In this document: positions 1-8,571 of the stretch, in pieces
Numbering within the stretch: position 1 is the stretch's first letter
Layout: each line of letters opens with the position of its first letter
From: Chloracidobacterium sp.
Lineage (GTDB): Bacteria > Acidobacteriota > Blastocatellia > Pyrinomonadales > Pyrinomonadaceae
Direction: 5' to 3'
DNA length: 64,000 nt
Assembly (NCBI GenBank): GCA_016720705.1
Contig: JADKKB010000007.1
Coordinates: 2,108,001 to 2,172,000 of the forward strand
Notes under the pieces: generated by a model
The model's database searches: none
Told to the model about the DNA's origin: nothing
Seen by the model: only the letters and a program-made list of their open reading frames with translations
Program-made: the position numbers and the translations under genes

Positions 1-661
1 CGTCATTCTGGGGCACGCCCGGCGAACCGAAAATATCGTCGATGGTGTTAAATGTGTTGTCCGGCCCGGGATGCCGTGTGGCGGGGCCGGTTCGCGGGTC
101 CGAGCCGCCGGCCGCCGGCCGATGACATGTGCCGCACGAGACCGTTTTGGTTGACGAAAGCTGTTCGTCCCAAAATAGCGTCTTGCCGAGATATGCTTTT
201 GCCGCGGTGATCGGATTTCCGGTGGGCACGTTGGGCGGTTCGAGCGGCGGAAACGGAGCTCCCGGCGAATTGTTGCCCACCGCCCGCATCCCTGCATCGC
301 CTGCACTGAGCGGGCTGACAGCCTCTGCGTTTTCCGCACGGACCCAATAATAATATTGCTGAGCGGCGGTCGCGGTGGCGTCAAAATAGTAGTTTGCGGG
401 CGTTGTGCCGATCGAACTTGCCGATTGCGGATCGTTGGTCACCGCCCTAAAGATGCGGTACGCGGTCGCGTAAGCGACTGGCTCCCAATGCAGTCCGACC
501 TTGGTCGCATAGACCGAGTCTGTTGCGGTGAGTTGAAGCGGCGAATTCAGATCGGCAAAGCTGCTCCGCCCGCTGACCCGCTCCGACACGGGCCCCGCGA
601 AAAGAGCAAACAGGCCCAGCACCAGGGCTGCCACCAGCACGCAAAGCTTTACTCGATACAA
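1..661 (-). CDS. FN3-domain, c-type-heme peroxidase-like protein (partial, 3' end off window)
   Basis: A frame open to the left edge gives about 220 residues. They comprise an N-terminal hydrophobic segment (signal or anchor), a fibronectin type III-like domain at about residues 35-120 (motifs LHWEPV, YRIFRA, YYYWVRAEN), and then the start of a domain with LGKTLFWDEQLS followed by SCGTCH, a CxxCH heme-attachment site encoded at 136-122. LGxxLFxDxxLS plus CxxCH is the N-terminal signature of di-heme cytochrome c peroxidase (MauG/CcpA) type proteins, so a periplasmic or surface electron-transfer role is inferred. No ATG fits. I chose TTG at 661 because a GGGAG lies 9 bases upstream. The second heme site and the end lie outside the window. 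Confidence 0.7.
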   Translation of the reverse strand, partial: MYRVKLCVLVAALVLGLFALFAGPVSERVSGRSSFADLNSPLQLTATDSVYATKVGLHWEPVAYATAYRIFRAVTNDPQSASSIGTTPANYYFDATATAAQQYYYWVRAENAEAVSPLSAGDAGMRAVGNNSPGAPFPPLEPPNVPTGNPITAAKAYLGKTLFWDEQLSSTKTVSCGTCHRPAAGGSDPRTGPATRHPGPDNTFNTIDDIFGSPGVPQND

Positions 662-834
662 ATTAACAAACTCCCGATCAACGAGCTCTGCTCGCCAAGA
701 CCCACGCCACCTGACATTCTAACACCCGACCTTTTCAGCAATCAATCCCGCAAACTCCCCACGTTACCAAGGAGGCGGGGCAACGAGCCGATTTAGATCT
801 TCGAGCCCGCATTTCGAGAGCTAACGTCGTGGCA

Positions 835-3800
835 TTATCGCACGAATGCTGACGGAACCGGCGTGTCGCCGGCGGCGCCGAATTGGGTGATCACGGTTCC
901 GCCGCCTGAGTTGGCGATGAACCACTGGCTGCCGGGCTGGCGGAATATGGCTGCGTCAAACTTACCGTCGCCGTCAAAATCGCCCGCTGACGGCACGTCG
1001 CCGTTTGACCCGAACGGGAACGCGTAATACGACGAATCCTCGCTCCTGAGTACGTACCAAAAGCCGTTCGGTCGCCAAAACGCAATGTCTGCTTTGCCGT
1101 CTCCAGTCCAGTCGCCGGGCACGGCCAGGTCGGATGATGTCCCAAATGTGGCCGCATATGTTCCGCCGGTAGATCTCGAGATCCACCATTCGGCACCCGA
1201 CGCTCCGACGGGGCGAAAGATGGCGATGTCAGCCTTGCCGTCGCCGTCATAGTCTGCTGCGACGGGCCGGTCGCCGGCTGCGCCGAATTGCGTGATCGAT
1301 ATTTGCGAGTCGGACGAACGCCTTACATACCACGTCGATCCCGCGGGCCGGAAAATGGCCGCGTCGGCCTTGCCATCGCCGTCATAATCCGCCGGCATCG
1401 GCACGTCGCCGTCTGAGCCGAAGGGAAACGCATAGTACGTCAGATCCTCGCTTCTGAGCACATACCACGTCCCGCTTGACGGCCGCCACAGAGCGATATC
1501 GGCCTTGCCGTCACCGGTAAAATCGGCCGGGGCGATCCGGTCGCCCGTCGAGCCAAACTGAGCGGCAAATACGCCTGAGCCGCCGCTTTTCGATATCCAC
1601 CATTCGCTCACGCCGGGCCGAAAGACGGACAGATCGGTCTTGCCGTCACCGTCAAAATCGAACGGAGCGGGGAGCGTCAAAACCGAGGGTGCGGTCTGAT
1701 TGTAAAACAGCTTGACGTAACCGGCGGTCGATGTGGTAAATCCGGCTATGATGTCGGTCTTCTGATCGCTGTCGAGATCGGCGGTCGTAAGGGTCGTGGC
1801 CTCGACGCCGGCGGTCCACATCCGCTCCTGACCGAGAGAGCCGTGTCCATTATTGAGTAGCGTTACGATCGTATTTCTGCCGGCGATGACGCCGACGTCC
1901 GGAACGCCGTCCTGATTCCAGTCGCCGATCGCGATGCGGAGTGCCCAGGCCTGCGTTATCTGAGAGTTCAGGCCGCTGCCAAACGTACCGTTACCCGCTC
2001 CCGGCAAAACTGTGACGCCCGCGTCTCTGGCTGCGACGATGTCAATATAACCGTCGCGGTTCATATCGGCGCAGGCAATATCAAACAGTCCCGAGCCCAG
2101 CGAGATCGTCGGCGATGCGGTAAATGATCCCGAACCGTTGTTGATCAGGATAGATATGGTATTGGCATTGTAATTAAGTATAGCGAGGTCGCTCTTGGTG
2201 TCGTTATTGAGGTCGGCGACTATGATGCGGCTGCTCGCGACCGTCGACAGGTATGCGGTCGGCGGCAGAAATGTACCGTTGCCGACGCCAATTGAAACCA
2301 GTACGCCGTCATATCCGGTGGTGATCAAATCGAGTTTGCCGTCACCGCTCACGTCGGCGGCGACGCCATCGTATATGTCGCCGGTCCCAAACTGCAACAG
2401 GGACGTGGCAAACGTGTTGTTGCCGAGGTTTCGCAGCAGCAAAGCGTTTTGCGCGGCGCCATTTGCCCCGTGGCCGACAACGATAATGTCGGTTCGCCCA
2501 TCGGAAGTGAAATCGCCCGTGGCCGCCGCATAGCCGTCAATGCCCGGATCGACCAGGCCTTTGCCCTCAGGGATGATCTCGGCCCGTTCGAAATTTGCCT
2601 TGCCGTCCACTGCCCCGGCCGCCTGGCCCTGGACAAGGATATAGATCGGGCCCGGCCCGCCGCCGCCGCCGCGATTTACGATGACAAAGTCAGGCAGCGT
2701 GTCGGCGTTCAAATAAGCGATCTCGATGTCCTTGGTCCCGCTCAAAAAATTAATGGTCGGTGCCGACCTGAATGTCCCGTTGCCGCGGTTCAAAAGGACC
2801 GAAAAACTGCCTGATCCGATGACGGCAAATTCGATCGACTCGTTCGCGACGATGTCCGGAAAGCCGTCGTTATTAAGATCGCGTACATATGCGTCGCCGC
2901 CGCCGCCGTCGGCATAGACCGTCTGCGCCGCAAATGTTCCGTTACCGAGCCCGCGATGGATGAGCGTCCGGTTGGCCGTCGAAAAAACGAGGTCCTTGCT
3001 TCCATCCAGATCGAGATCGGCGACTTCGGTCAGATAGGCCCGCTCGTTTGTACTCAGAGTAATGTCGGCTGCCTGTGTAAAGGTAAACCCGCCCGCACCG
3101 AGCCAGACCGCCGCCACCGGAGCCGTCGTCACTGCCTGCGACGCGATCAGGTCGATCTTGCCGTCGTTATTGATGTCGGCACCGCGAACGGAGGCAAAGC
3201 CAAAGTCGATCGTGTCGATCGTCTGCGGAGCGGCGTAAGAACCACCGCCCAGATTGCGGACCGCCCTGAGGTCTTGCGATGTGCCGTAGGCAAGGTCGAT
3301 CAGGCCGTCATTGTCGAGATCGAGCGGAACTACCGAACGCGCCGCCACACCTGTATTGGCCTGATCTGTGGCGACAAACGAGCCCAACAGGTCGCCCTTG
3401 TAGGTCACGATCAGGTTATTGCCCGACGCTTGGGCCGGGCCGACGAGGTCGAGTTTACCGTCCTGGTCCATATCGACGGCTTTCAGGTCGTTCGGCATCG
3501 GCGACGGACTGCTGAAAACCGGCGGCTTAAATGTTCGGTCGGCGTTGCCAAAATAGATGGCGATCGCCAGCTGTGACGTCTGCGGGTTCGTTCGAAAAAA
3601 TGCCAGATCAGACCGCCCGTCCGAATTAAAGTCGGCCGCCAAGGGATAAACGTAACTGCTGCTGGTGTAGGAATATACCGTCAGCGGCGATTCGTCAAAA
3701 TTGCCGCTCCCGTCGCCGAAATAAACGTAGAGCTTGTCGTAACTTGCCGTGACGACGTCCGCCTTGCCGTCGCCGTCAAAGTCGCCGGCACTCGTGGCGT

Positions 3801-3945
3801 AGTACATCGCATTGTCGCCGCCAAACGACCGTGCAGCAAAAAACTCAACCCCGGAAACGGCCTGTGCAGTCTGAATTGTTACAAGAGAGATGGTCAGCAG
3901 AGCGAACAGCTGTAGCCGAAAAGAACCTCGAAAATGTGTGGGCAT
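835..3945 (-). CDS. Secreted FG-GAP/VCBS repeat protein
   Basis: The 1036-residue product starts with a signal peptide (hydrophobic LFALLTISLVTIQ, cleavage near AQA at about residue 29). It is then built almost wholly of repeats with the calcium-binding pattern DxDxDGxxD (for example DFDGDGKAD, DLNNDGFPD, DMNRDGYID). These are FG-GAP/VCBS repeats, which form integrin-like beta-propellers. The last roughly 270 residues hold more regular repeats of about 45-50 residues with DYDGDGKADxAIFRPxxxxWYxxRS and FGxxGDxP. Such proteins are exported and bind surfaces or polymers; the ligand is unknown. It has no enzymatic domain that I can see. It stands alone, with the heme protein gene downstream on the same strand 173 bases away. 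Confidence 0.85.
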   Translation of the reverse strand: MPTHFRGSFRLQLFALLTISLVTIQTAQAVSGVEFFAARSFGGDNAMYYATSAGDFDGDGKADVVTASYDKLYVYFGDGSGNFDESPLTVYSYTSSSYVYPLAADFNSDGRSDLAFFRTNPQTSQLAIAIYFGNADRTFKPPVFSSPSPMPNDLKAVDMDQDGKLDLVGPAQASGNNLIVTYKGDLLGSFVATDQANTGVAARSVVPLDLDNDGLIDLAYGTSQDLRAVRNLGGGSYAAPQTIDTIDFGFASVRGADINNDGKIDLIASQAVTTAPVAAVWLGAGGFTFTQAADITLSTNERAYLTEVADLDLDGSKDLVFSTANRTLIHRGLGNGTFAAQTVYADGGGGDAYVRDLNNDGFPDIVANESIEFAVIGSGSFSVLLNRGNGTFRSAPTINFLSGTKDIEIAYLNADTLPDFVIVNRGGGGGPGPIYILVQGQAAGAVDGKANFERAEIIPEGKGLVDPGIDGYAAATGDFTSDGRTDIIVVGHGANGAAQNALLLRNLGNNTFATSLLQFGTGDIYDGVAADVSGDGKLDLITTGYDGVLVSIGVGNGTFLPPTAYLSTVASSRIIVADLNNDTKSDLAILNYNANTISILINNGSGSFTASPTISLGSGLFDIACADMNRDGYIDIVAARDAGVTVLPGAGNGTFGSGLNSQITQAWALRIAIGDWNQDGVPDVGVIAGRNTIVTLLNNGHGSLGQERMWTAGVEATTLTTADLDSDQKTDIIAGFTTSTAGYVKLFYNQTAPSVLTLPAPFDFDGDGKTDLSVFRPGVSEWWISKSGGSGVFAAQFGSTGDRIAPADFTGDGKADIALWRPSSGTWYVLRSEDLTYYAFPFGSDGDVPMPADYDGDGKADAAIFRPAGSTWYVRRSSDSQISITQFGAAGDRPVAADYDGDGKADIAIFRPVGASGAEWWISRSTGGTYAATFGTSSDLAVPGDWTGDGKADIAFWRPNGFWYVLRSEDSSYYAFPFGSNGDVPSAGDFDGDGKFDAAIFRQPGSQWFIANSGGGTVITQFGAAGDTPVPSAFVR

Positions 3946-4007
3946 AGGTCAATGATAGGTCAATTACCGCAATTATTCCAAACTCTTTTCCACACCGCCC
4001 ATCTTTC

Positions 4008-4097
4008 CGTAAATATCATAAATTCCATAAATCTCATAAATCTCATAAATCTCATAAACATCGTAAATCTCATAAATCCCGTAAATATCGTAAAGCG
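4008..4097. repeat. 9-bp tandem repeat, about ten units
   Basis: Ten consecutive 9-base units run without a break from 4008 to 4097. The consensus is CATAAATCT with variants such as CGTAAATAT and CATAAACAT. Three adjacent units (4026-4052) are identical. The array fills most of the spacer between two divergently oriented genes and ends 31 bases before the terminase ATG. The units are a multiple of three long but no reading frame across them looks coding. Confidence 0.9.
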
Positions 4098-4128
4098 CGT
4101 TTGTTGAGATCGGGGGTAGGCTATATAT

Positions 4129-6279
4129 ATGGCCGCAAAAGTCCCTCAGCAGAAGATCGCGGATTGTCGAGAGTTGTACTTAAGGTACGGCGGCGGTGCA
4201 CACGAGCGGATCGCGTCCGAGATGCGTGAGCGCGGTTGGCGAGGGTTTACGAAACGCAATCTGTACGCCCGCACCCGCGGCGGCGTTGTCACACAGGGCT
4301 GGCCGGAACGCTTCGGCTGGGACGGTGATCTGCCCTTGAAAGGTGCGAAAGGCACTAAAAAGGGAAGATGCGGCACGGCATACGCAAGCCGCCGCACGTT
4401 TGCAAGAGAACACACGCCGCTCAGGCCTTCCGCTCTAGAGTCGCCCAAACCAAAGTTCAACCGCCAGAAAGCCAAACGCCTGCGCCGAATGGCCGAACGG
4501 CGTTCAAAACAGCTGAAAGGGAAAACACGGATGCAAGGGATACAAGAACGGCCCGGTTCTATACATATCCCCGACTCAACCGACTCGCCAGACTCAACCG
4601 ACTCGTTCCACGCGTGGCTTAAGTCTATGCCGTCGGCCTGGGACTGGGACCTTCGGCATCAGTTGTATCTGTACGAGCACTTGCAAAAAGTAACGGACGG
4701 CGAGTGTAAGCGTCTGATGATCTTTATGCCGCCGCGTCACGGCAAATCAGAGCTCGTCACGGTCCGCTACGCTGCCTGGCGGCTTAAACAGAGGCCTTCG
4801 ATGCGTGTCATTCTCAGCAGTTACAATCAGAAGCTCGCCGATCTATTCTCCCGCAAGATCCGGACAGTGCTTGCGGATTCTTTTGCCGCAGAGGCTCAGA
4901 GACGCGGACAAGCAGAAGAGGGAGAAGAGATGATGGGGAGTGGGGGAGATGGGGAGAAGCGGAGTAGGGAAGACGGCCGTACGAAAACTAGAGCGGCCTC
5001 CCACACTCCTCCACTCCCCAACTCCTCCACTGCTTCGCCCTTCCCGTTCACGCGGCCGAGGCCCGCAAACCGCGTCTCGGAGTGGGAGACGACCGTCGGC
5101 GGCGGCCTCAAGGCAGTCGGCGTAGGGGCGGGCGTGACGGGCTACGGAGCCGATCTGATCATCATCGATGATCCGGTCAAGGGCCGCAGCGAAGCCGGCA
5201 GCCCTGTGCTTCGCGAAAGGCTCTGGAACTGGTTCAGGGACGATCTCTCGACCCGCCTCGAACCCGAAGGCTCGATCATCCTCATACAGACCCGCTGGCA
5301 CGAAGACGACCTCGCCGGGCGTCTGCTGAGGGAGCAGGCCGACGGCGGTGACCAATGGACCGTCATCCGCCTGCCCGCCCTCGCTGAGACGTGGGAAGAA
5401 CGGGTAACCGCGGAGGCGCAGAGACGCGGAGGGGAGAATGACAGTGAGGAGGGTGAGACTTCAGATATCGACGGTTGCTCATCTCATCTAATACTTCCCG
5501 CTGCTTCTCCGTCTTCCTCTTCTTCTCTGCGCCTCAGCGTCTCCGCGGTAGAAACACCTCCCGACGCTCTCGGACGAAGCCCCGGCGAGGCTCTCTGGCC
5601 GGAGCGTTTCTCCGCGGAGTACTTTGAGCGTCTGCGCGAACGGGTCGGCGAACTCTCATTTGCCTCGCTCTATCAGCAAAGGCCTGTACCGGCCGAGGGC
5701 GACGTCTTCAAACGCGAGTGGTTTCGGAACATTGTCGATCAGGCACCGGCCGGCCTCAAATGGAAACGCGGCTACGATCTGGCCATTTCCACCAAACGCA
5801 CTGCCGACTACACGGCATCGTTCCGCATCGCCTTTGACGCAGAGGGCTATCTCTACATCGACGGCGGATACCGACGACGCATAGGCTTTCCGGAGCAAAC
5901 GCGTTATATCTCCGAATGTATACGCAAGGAGCAAAATACCGAACACGGCATCGAAAGTGCCCTCCACGGCCGTGCCTTTATGCAGGTGCTCCGCCGCGAC
6001 GCACGCCTTAACGGACGCTCATTTCGCGGCGTCGATGCCCGCGGCGATAAACTCGAAAGGGCCGGTTCCTGGATCAGCCTCGCCGACCAAGGACGCATAC
6101 GCCTCGTCCGAGGCCACTGGATCCGTGCCTTTGTCGAAGAACTCTGTGCCTTTCCACACGGCAAGCACGACGACCAGGTCGATGCCGTCTCAATAGCGAT
6201 GTCGCTCCACGAAAACCCCTCGGGTAAACTCTTCTTCTATTCACCAAACAATCCAAACGGTGAAATAAGACGGGCTTAA
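4129..6279 (+). CDS. Phage-type terminase large subunit (orphan, with inserted low-complexity segments)
   Basis: The ATPase part has a Walker A PPRHGKSE (about residues 201-208), a Walker B LIIIDDP (about 344-350) and the coupling motif QTRWHEDD (about 387-394). The C-terminal RNase H-like nuclease has YDLAIS (about 549) and HDDQVDA (about 681) supplying acidic residues. This is the order of a DNA-packaging terminase that translocates and cuts phage genomes. At 716 residues it is longer than usual because two Ser/Glu/Pro-rich stretches (about 253-320 and 427-474) interrupt the conserved core. Both coincide with palindromic DNA repeats. A basic N-terminal region (about 60-150) also looks foreign. 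No capsid, portal or tail gene is nearby, so it is either an isolated remnant or has been kept for another role. Confidence 0.8.
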   Translation: MAAKVPQQKIADCRELYLRYGGGAHERIASEMRERGWRGFTKRNLYARTRGGVVTQGWPERFGWDGDLPLKGAKGTKKGRCGTAYASRRTFAREHTPLRPSALESPKPKFNRQKAKRLRRMAERRSKQLKGKTRMQGIQERPGSIHIPDSTDSPDSTDSFHAWLKSMPSAWDWDLRHQLYLYEHLQKVTDGECKRLMIFMPPRHGKSELVTVRYAAWRLKQRPSMRVILSSYNQKLADLFSRKIRTVLADSFAAEAQRRGQAEEGEEMMGSGGDGEKRSREDGRTKTRAASHTPPLPNSSTASPFPFTRPRPANRVSEWETTVGGGLKAVGVGAGVTGYGADLIIIDDPVKGRSEAGSPVLRERLWNWFRDDLSTRLEPEGSIILIQTRWHEDDLAGRLLREQADGGDQWTVIRLPALAETWEERVTAEAQRRGGENDSEEGETSDIDGCSSHLILPAASPSSSSSLRLSVSAVETPPDALGRSPGEALWPERFSAEYFERLRERVGELSFASLYQQRPVPAEGDVFKREWFRNIVDQAPAGLKWKRGYDLAISTKRTADYTASFRIAFDAEGYLYIDGGYRRRIGFPEQTRYISECIRKEQNTEHGIESALHGRAFMQVLRRDARLNGRSFRGVDARGDKLERAGSWISLADQGRIRLVRGHWIRAFVEELCAFPHGKHDDQVDAVSIAMSLHENPSGKLFFYSPNNPNGEIRRA
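4573..4608. repeat. 18-bp tandem duplication in the terminase gene
   Basis: GACTCAACCGACTCGCCA is followed directly by a second copy differing only in its last three bases. It encodes DSTDSPDSTDS just before the conserved ATPase region of the terminase. It keeps the frame. Confidence 0.8.
4885..5045. repeat. Purine-rich/pyrimidine-rich palindromic insert 1 in terminase
   Basis: The segment opens with CCGCAGAGGCTCAGAGACGC (starting at 4886), which matches the arm of the second insert at 5407. It continues as a purine-rich block (about 4915-4970, GGGGAGTGG-like) and then a roughly complementary pyrimidine-rich block (about 4998-5030, CTCCCACACTCCTCCACT). It could fold on itself. It lies in frame between the Walker A and Walker B motifs and encodes a low-complexity linker. 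Confidence 0.6.
5407..5549. repeat. Palindromic repeat element, insert 2 in terminase
   Basis: The left arm begins ACCGCGGAGGCGCAGAGACG. The right arm ends CTCAGCGTCTCCGCGGT, whose reverse complement starts ACCGCGGAGACGCTGAG. The arms are therefore inverted copies about 25 bases long around a core of about 90 bases. The element sits in frame, adds about 48 residues between the ATPase coupling motif and the nuclease domain, and shares its arm sequence with insert 1. Confidence 0.75.
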
Positions 6280-6347
6280 CCCCGTGCGGCGTTTGCCTTA
6301 ACATATATGTAAAGTTATTCTTTTTATTAAGTTTCACGGAGGAAAAA

Positions 6348-7664
6348 ATGGTCGAAAAAGGCGTGGACATCGCTCCCGCAGAAGGAAAACTCGGAATATT
6401 GCTGGTCGGGCTCGGCGCCGTCAGCACAACCCTTATCGCCGGCGTCGAGGCCGTCAAACGCGGCATCTCAGAGCCGGTCGGGTCACTGACCCAACTCGGC
6501 ACGATCCGCCTCGGCAAGCGCACCGATAACCGCAGCCCGAAGATCAGCGACTTTGTGCCGCTCGCATCACTCGATGATGTCGTCTTTGGCGCTTGGGATA
6601 TTTTTCACGATTCGGCGTATGACGCGGCGATGAATGCCGGCGTGCTCGATAAGGATCTGATCAATCAGCTCTCTGAGCCGCTCTCCTCGCTCAAGCCTAT
6701 GTCGGCCGTATTTGAGCAGAATTACGTCAAACGCATCACCGGCGAAAACGTCAAGACCGGCAAGAACAAGATGGATCTGGCGGAGCAGTTGATCGCTGAC
6801 ATCGCTAAGTTTAAGTCTGACAACAATTGCAGCCGTCTGGTGATGGTCTGGGCCGCATCGACCGAGATATACATCGAGGAATCGGCGATCCATAAGACCG
6901 TCGAGTCGCTCGAAAAGGCGATGTACGACAGCGATCCGATGGTCGCGCCGTCGATGATCTACGCTTATGCGGCGATCAAGTCCGGCGTGCCCTTTGCCAA
7001 TGGTGCCCCAAATCTGACTGTCGATATCCCGGCATTGACCACGCTCGCCGAACAGCACGGCGTCGCCATCTGCGGCAAGGATTTTAAGACCGGCCAGACG
7101 CTGATGAAAACCATCCTCGCACCGGGCTTGAAATCGCGTATGCTCGGCCTCGACGGTTGGTACTCGACCAATATTCTCGGCAACCGCGACGGCGAGGTGC
7201 TCGACGATCCCGAAAATTTCAAGTCGAAAGAGGTTTCAAAGCTATCGGTGCTCGAGCACATATTCCAGCCCGAGGTCTACCCCGACCTTTACGGTGATTT
7301 TTCGCACGTCGTCAAGATCAACTATTATCCGCCCCGCGGCGATAACAAAGAGGGATGGGACAACATCGATATCTTTGGCTGGCTCGGCTACAAGATGCAG
7401 ATCAAGGTCAACTTTCTCTGCCGCGACTCGATCCTCGCCGCACCGCTTGCTCTGGACCTGGCACTGTTTATGGACCTTGCCCAGCGTGCCGAGATGAAGG
7501 GCGTCCAGGAGTGGCTATCATTCTACTTTAAGGCACCGCAGACCGCTCCGGGACTGTACCCCGAGCACGATATCTTTATCCAGTTGATGAAGCTGAAAAA
7601 CACCCTGCGGCATATGATGGGCGAAGAATTGATCACTCATCTTGGGCTCGAATATTACGATTAG
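6348..7664 (+). CDS. Inositol-3-phosphate synthase family protein
   Basis: This is an NAD-dependent enzyme of the myo-inositol-1-phosphate synthase family. That family turns glucose 6-phosphate into inositol 3-phosphate by an oxidation-aldol-reduction sequence in the cytosol. The N-terminus has the Rossmann motif GLGAVSTTLIAGVEAVKRG (about residues 23-41). The family core follows, with VMVWAASTEIY, TLMKTILAPGLKSRMLG and GWYSTNILGNRDG. The 438-residue length fits the short bacterial form. A strong CGGAGG lies 7 bases before the ATG. It stands alone after the terminase. The product may feed inositol lipids or compatible solutes, but no partner gene here shows which. Confidence 0.9.
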   Translation: MVEKGVDIAPAEGKLGILLVGLGAVSTTLIAGVEAVKRGISEPVGSLTQLGTIRLGKRTDNRSPKISDFVPLASLDDVVFGAWDIFHDSAYDAAMNAGVLDKDLINQLSEPLSSLKPMSAVFEQNYVKRITGENVKTGKNKMDLAEQLIADIAKFKSDNNCSRLVMVWAASTEIYIEESAIHKTVESLEKAMYDSDPMVAPSMIYAYAAIKSGVPFANGAPNLTVDIPALTTLAEQHGVAICGKDFKTGQTLMKTILAPGLKSRMLGLDGWYSTNILGNRDGEVLDDPENFKSKEVSKLSVLEHIFQPEVYPDLYGDFSHVVKINYYPPRGDNKEGWDNIDIFGWLGYKMQIKVNFLCRDSILAAPLALDLALFMDLAQRAEMKGVQEWLSFYFKAPQTAPGLYPEHDIFIQLMKLKNTLRHMMGEELITHLGLEYYD

Positions 7665-7758
7665 TGTATTCGGCAAAAGTTTGACCTCGTGTCCGTCAAT
7701 ACAAAGTAACTCCGATAGTGTCGGAATCGAAACGGACGATTAAAGTGAGGACGAACCA

Positions 7759-8271
7759 ATGAGTGCAAGATTTAGAACAGACAGCCGAGGCAGGACACAC
7801 TACCTTCTGCATCAGGAAATGTCACAATCGTGCGGCCCCGCCTGCGTGGCGATGGCCGAGAGTTTCTACAAGCTGGCTTGTATGATGGACCCCGAGTCGC
7901 GAGCCCGGCAACTGTCGCAGAACTATCCCGGTAAATTTACCGCCGCGGGCGGCACCGGGGCCGAGAATCTGGCTTATGTGCTCAACGCGGAGGGCGTGCC
8001 GTCGTATGCCGGTACGGGAGTTCCGCCAAATAAGATATTTGATTATTTCTGGAAATACCTCGGCGAGCGAACCAAGATAATCGCCCATATTGCGTGGTCC
8101 GGCGGCGGCGGCCATTTTACAATGCTCACGAAGATCGATGCCGACCATAAAATGATCTTCCTCGACCCGTGGTACGACATCGTCGAGGTCCCGCGAGCTT
8201 CGCTCCCGAGCTATAACGTCGGCGGAGCATCGGGCACGCTTAGCGGTTGGTTGACGATCACGCATCGTTGA
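7759..8271 (+). CDS. C39-like papain-fold cysteine peptidase
   Basis: The 170-residue protein has HQEMSQSCGPACVAM near the start (Cys25 as nucleophile, Gln23 for the oxyanion hole), GGHFTML (His119) and FLDPW (Asp136). This is the Cys-His-Asp triad pattern of C39-like/papain-like bacterial peptidases. No signal peptide or membrane segment is visible, so a cytosolic location or non-classical export is likely. A GAGG lies 8 bases before the ATG. Possible roles are bacteriocin-leader-like cleavage or deamidation, but neighbours give no clue. It precedes the AAA+ ATPase gene by 300 bases on the same strand. Confidence 0.75.
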   Translation: MSARFRTDSRGRTHYLLHQEMSQSCGPACVAMAESFYKLACMMDPESRARQLSQNYPGKFTAAGGTGAENLAYVLNAEGVPSYAGTGVPPNKIFDYFWKYLGERTKIIAHIAWSGGGGHFTMLTKIDADHKMIFLDPWYDIVEVPRASLPSYNVGGASGTLSGWLTITHR

Positions 8272-8571
8272 TCACGGTCCGCCACCGCAAACACGTAATA
8301 GAGCCGTAATACCAGATCTTGACGATTTTTTTTGCGTTTATTTGTTGCATCAGAGGCAAAAGTTGTGTTAATCCTAAGATTGGAGCCGGGCTTTCATACT
8401 CGGTTCAGACCTCTGGGCTAACCTTCCGGGCCTAAGAGTCCAGCCAACGAATATTCTTTTTAAGTCATCATTATAGACGACATAACGGTTGTCCCGTTAT
8501 CGGCAAATTTCTCACGATGACAACGTCTTTGAAGTACCGGCACCGATATCGCGGCCGGCCAGGAGCTAGAG
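8272..8571 (+). other. 300-base spacer, possible structured leader
   Basis: No gene fits here. A T8 run occurs at about 8327-8334. Farther along, CTGGGCT (8413-8419) can pair with AGTCCAG (8437-8443) with one G-U pair, enclosing a 17-base loop containing TTCCGGGCC. It may be part of the 5' untranslated region of the ATPase gene. I recognise no known riboswitch class. Confidence 0.3.

Noticed and set aside
356..796. 146-codon plus-strand open frame near the left edge
   Set aside because: It lies mostly opposite the heme/FN3 gene, which has clear domains and a ribosome-binding site.
2956..3576. 206-codon plus-strand open frame
   Set aside because: It is antisense to the FG-GAP protein; the repeats of that gene keep the opposite frame open.
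6268..6285. ACGGG/CCCGT hairpin at the terminase stop as a terminator
   Set aside because: The stem is only 5 bp and is followed by GCGGCG, not T's.
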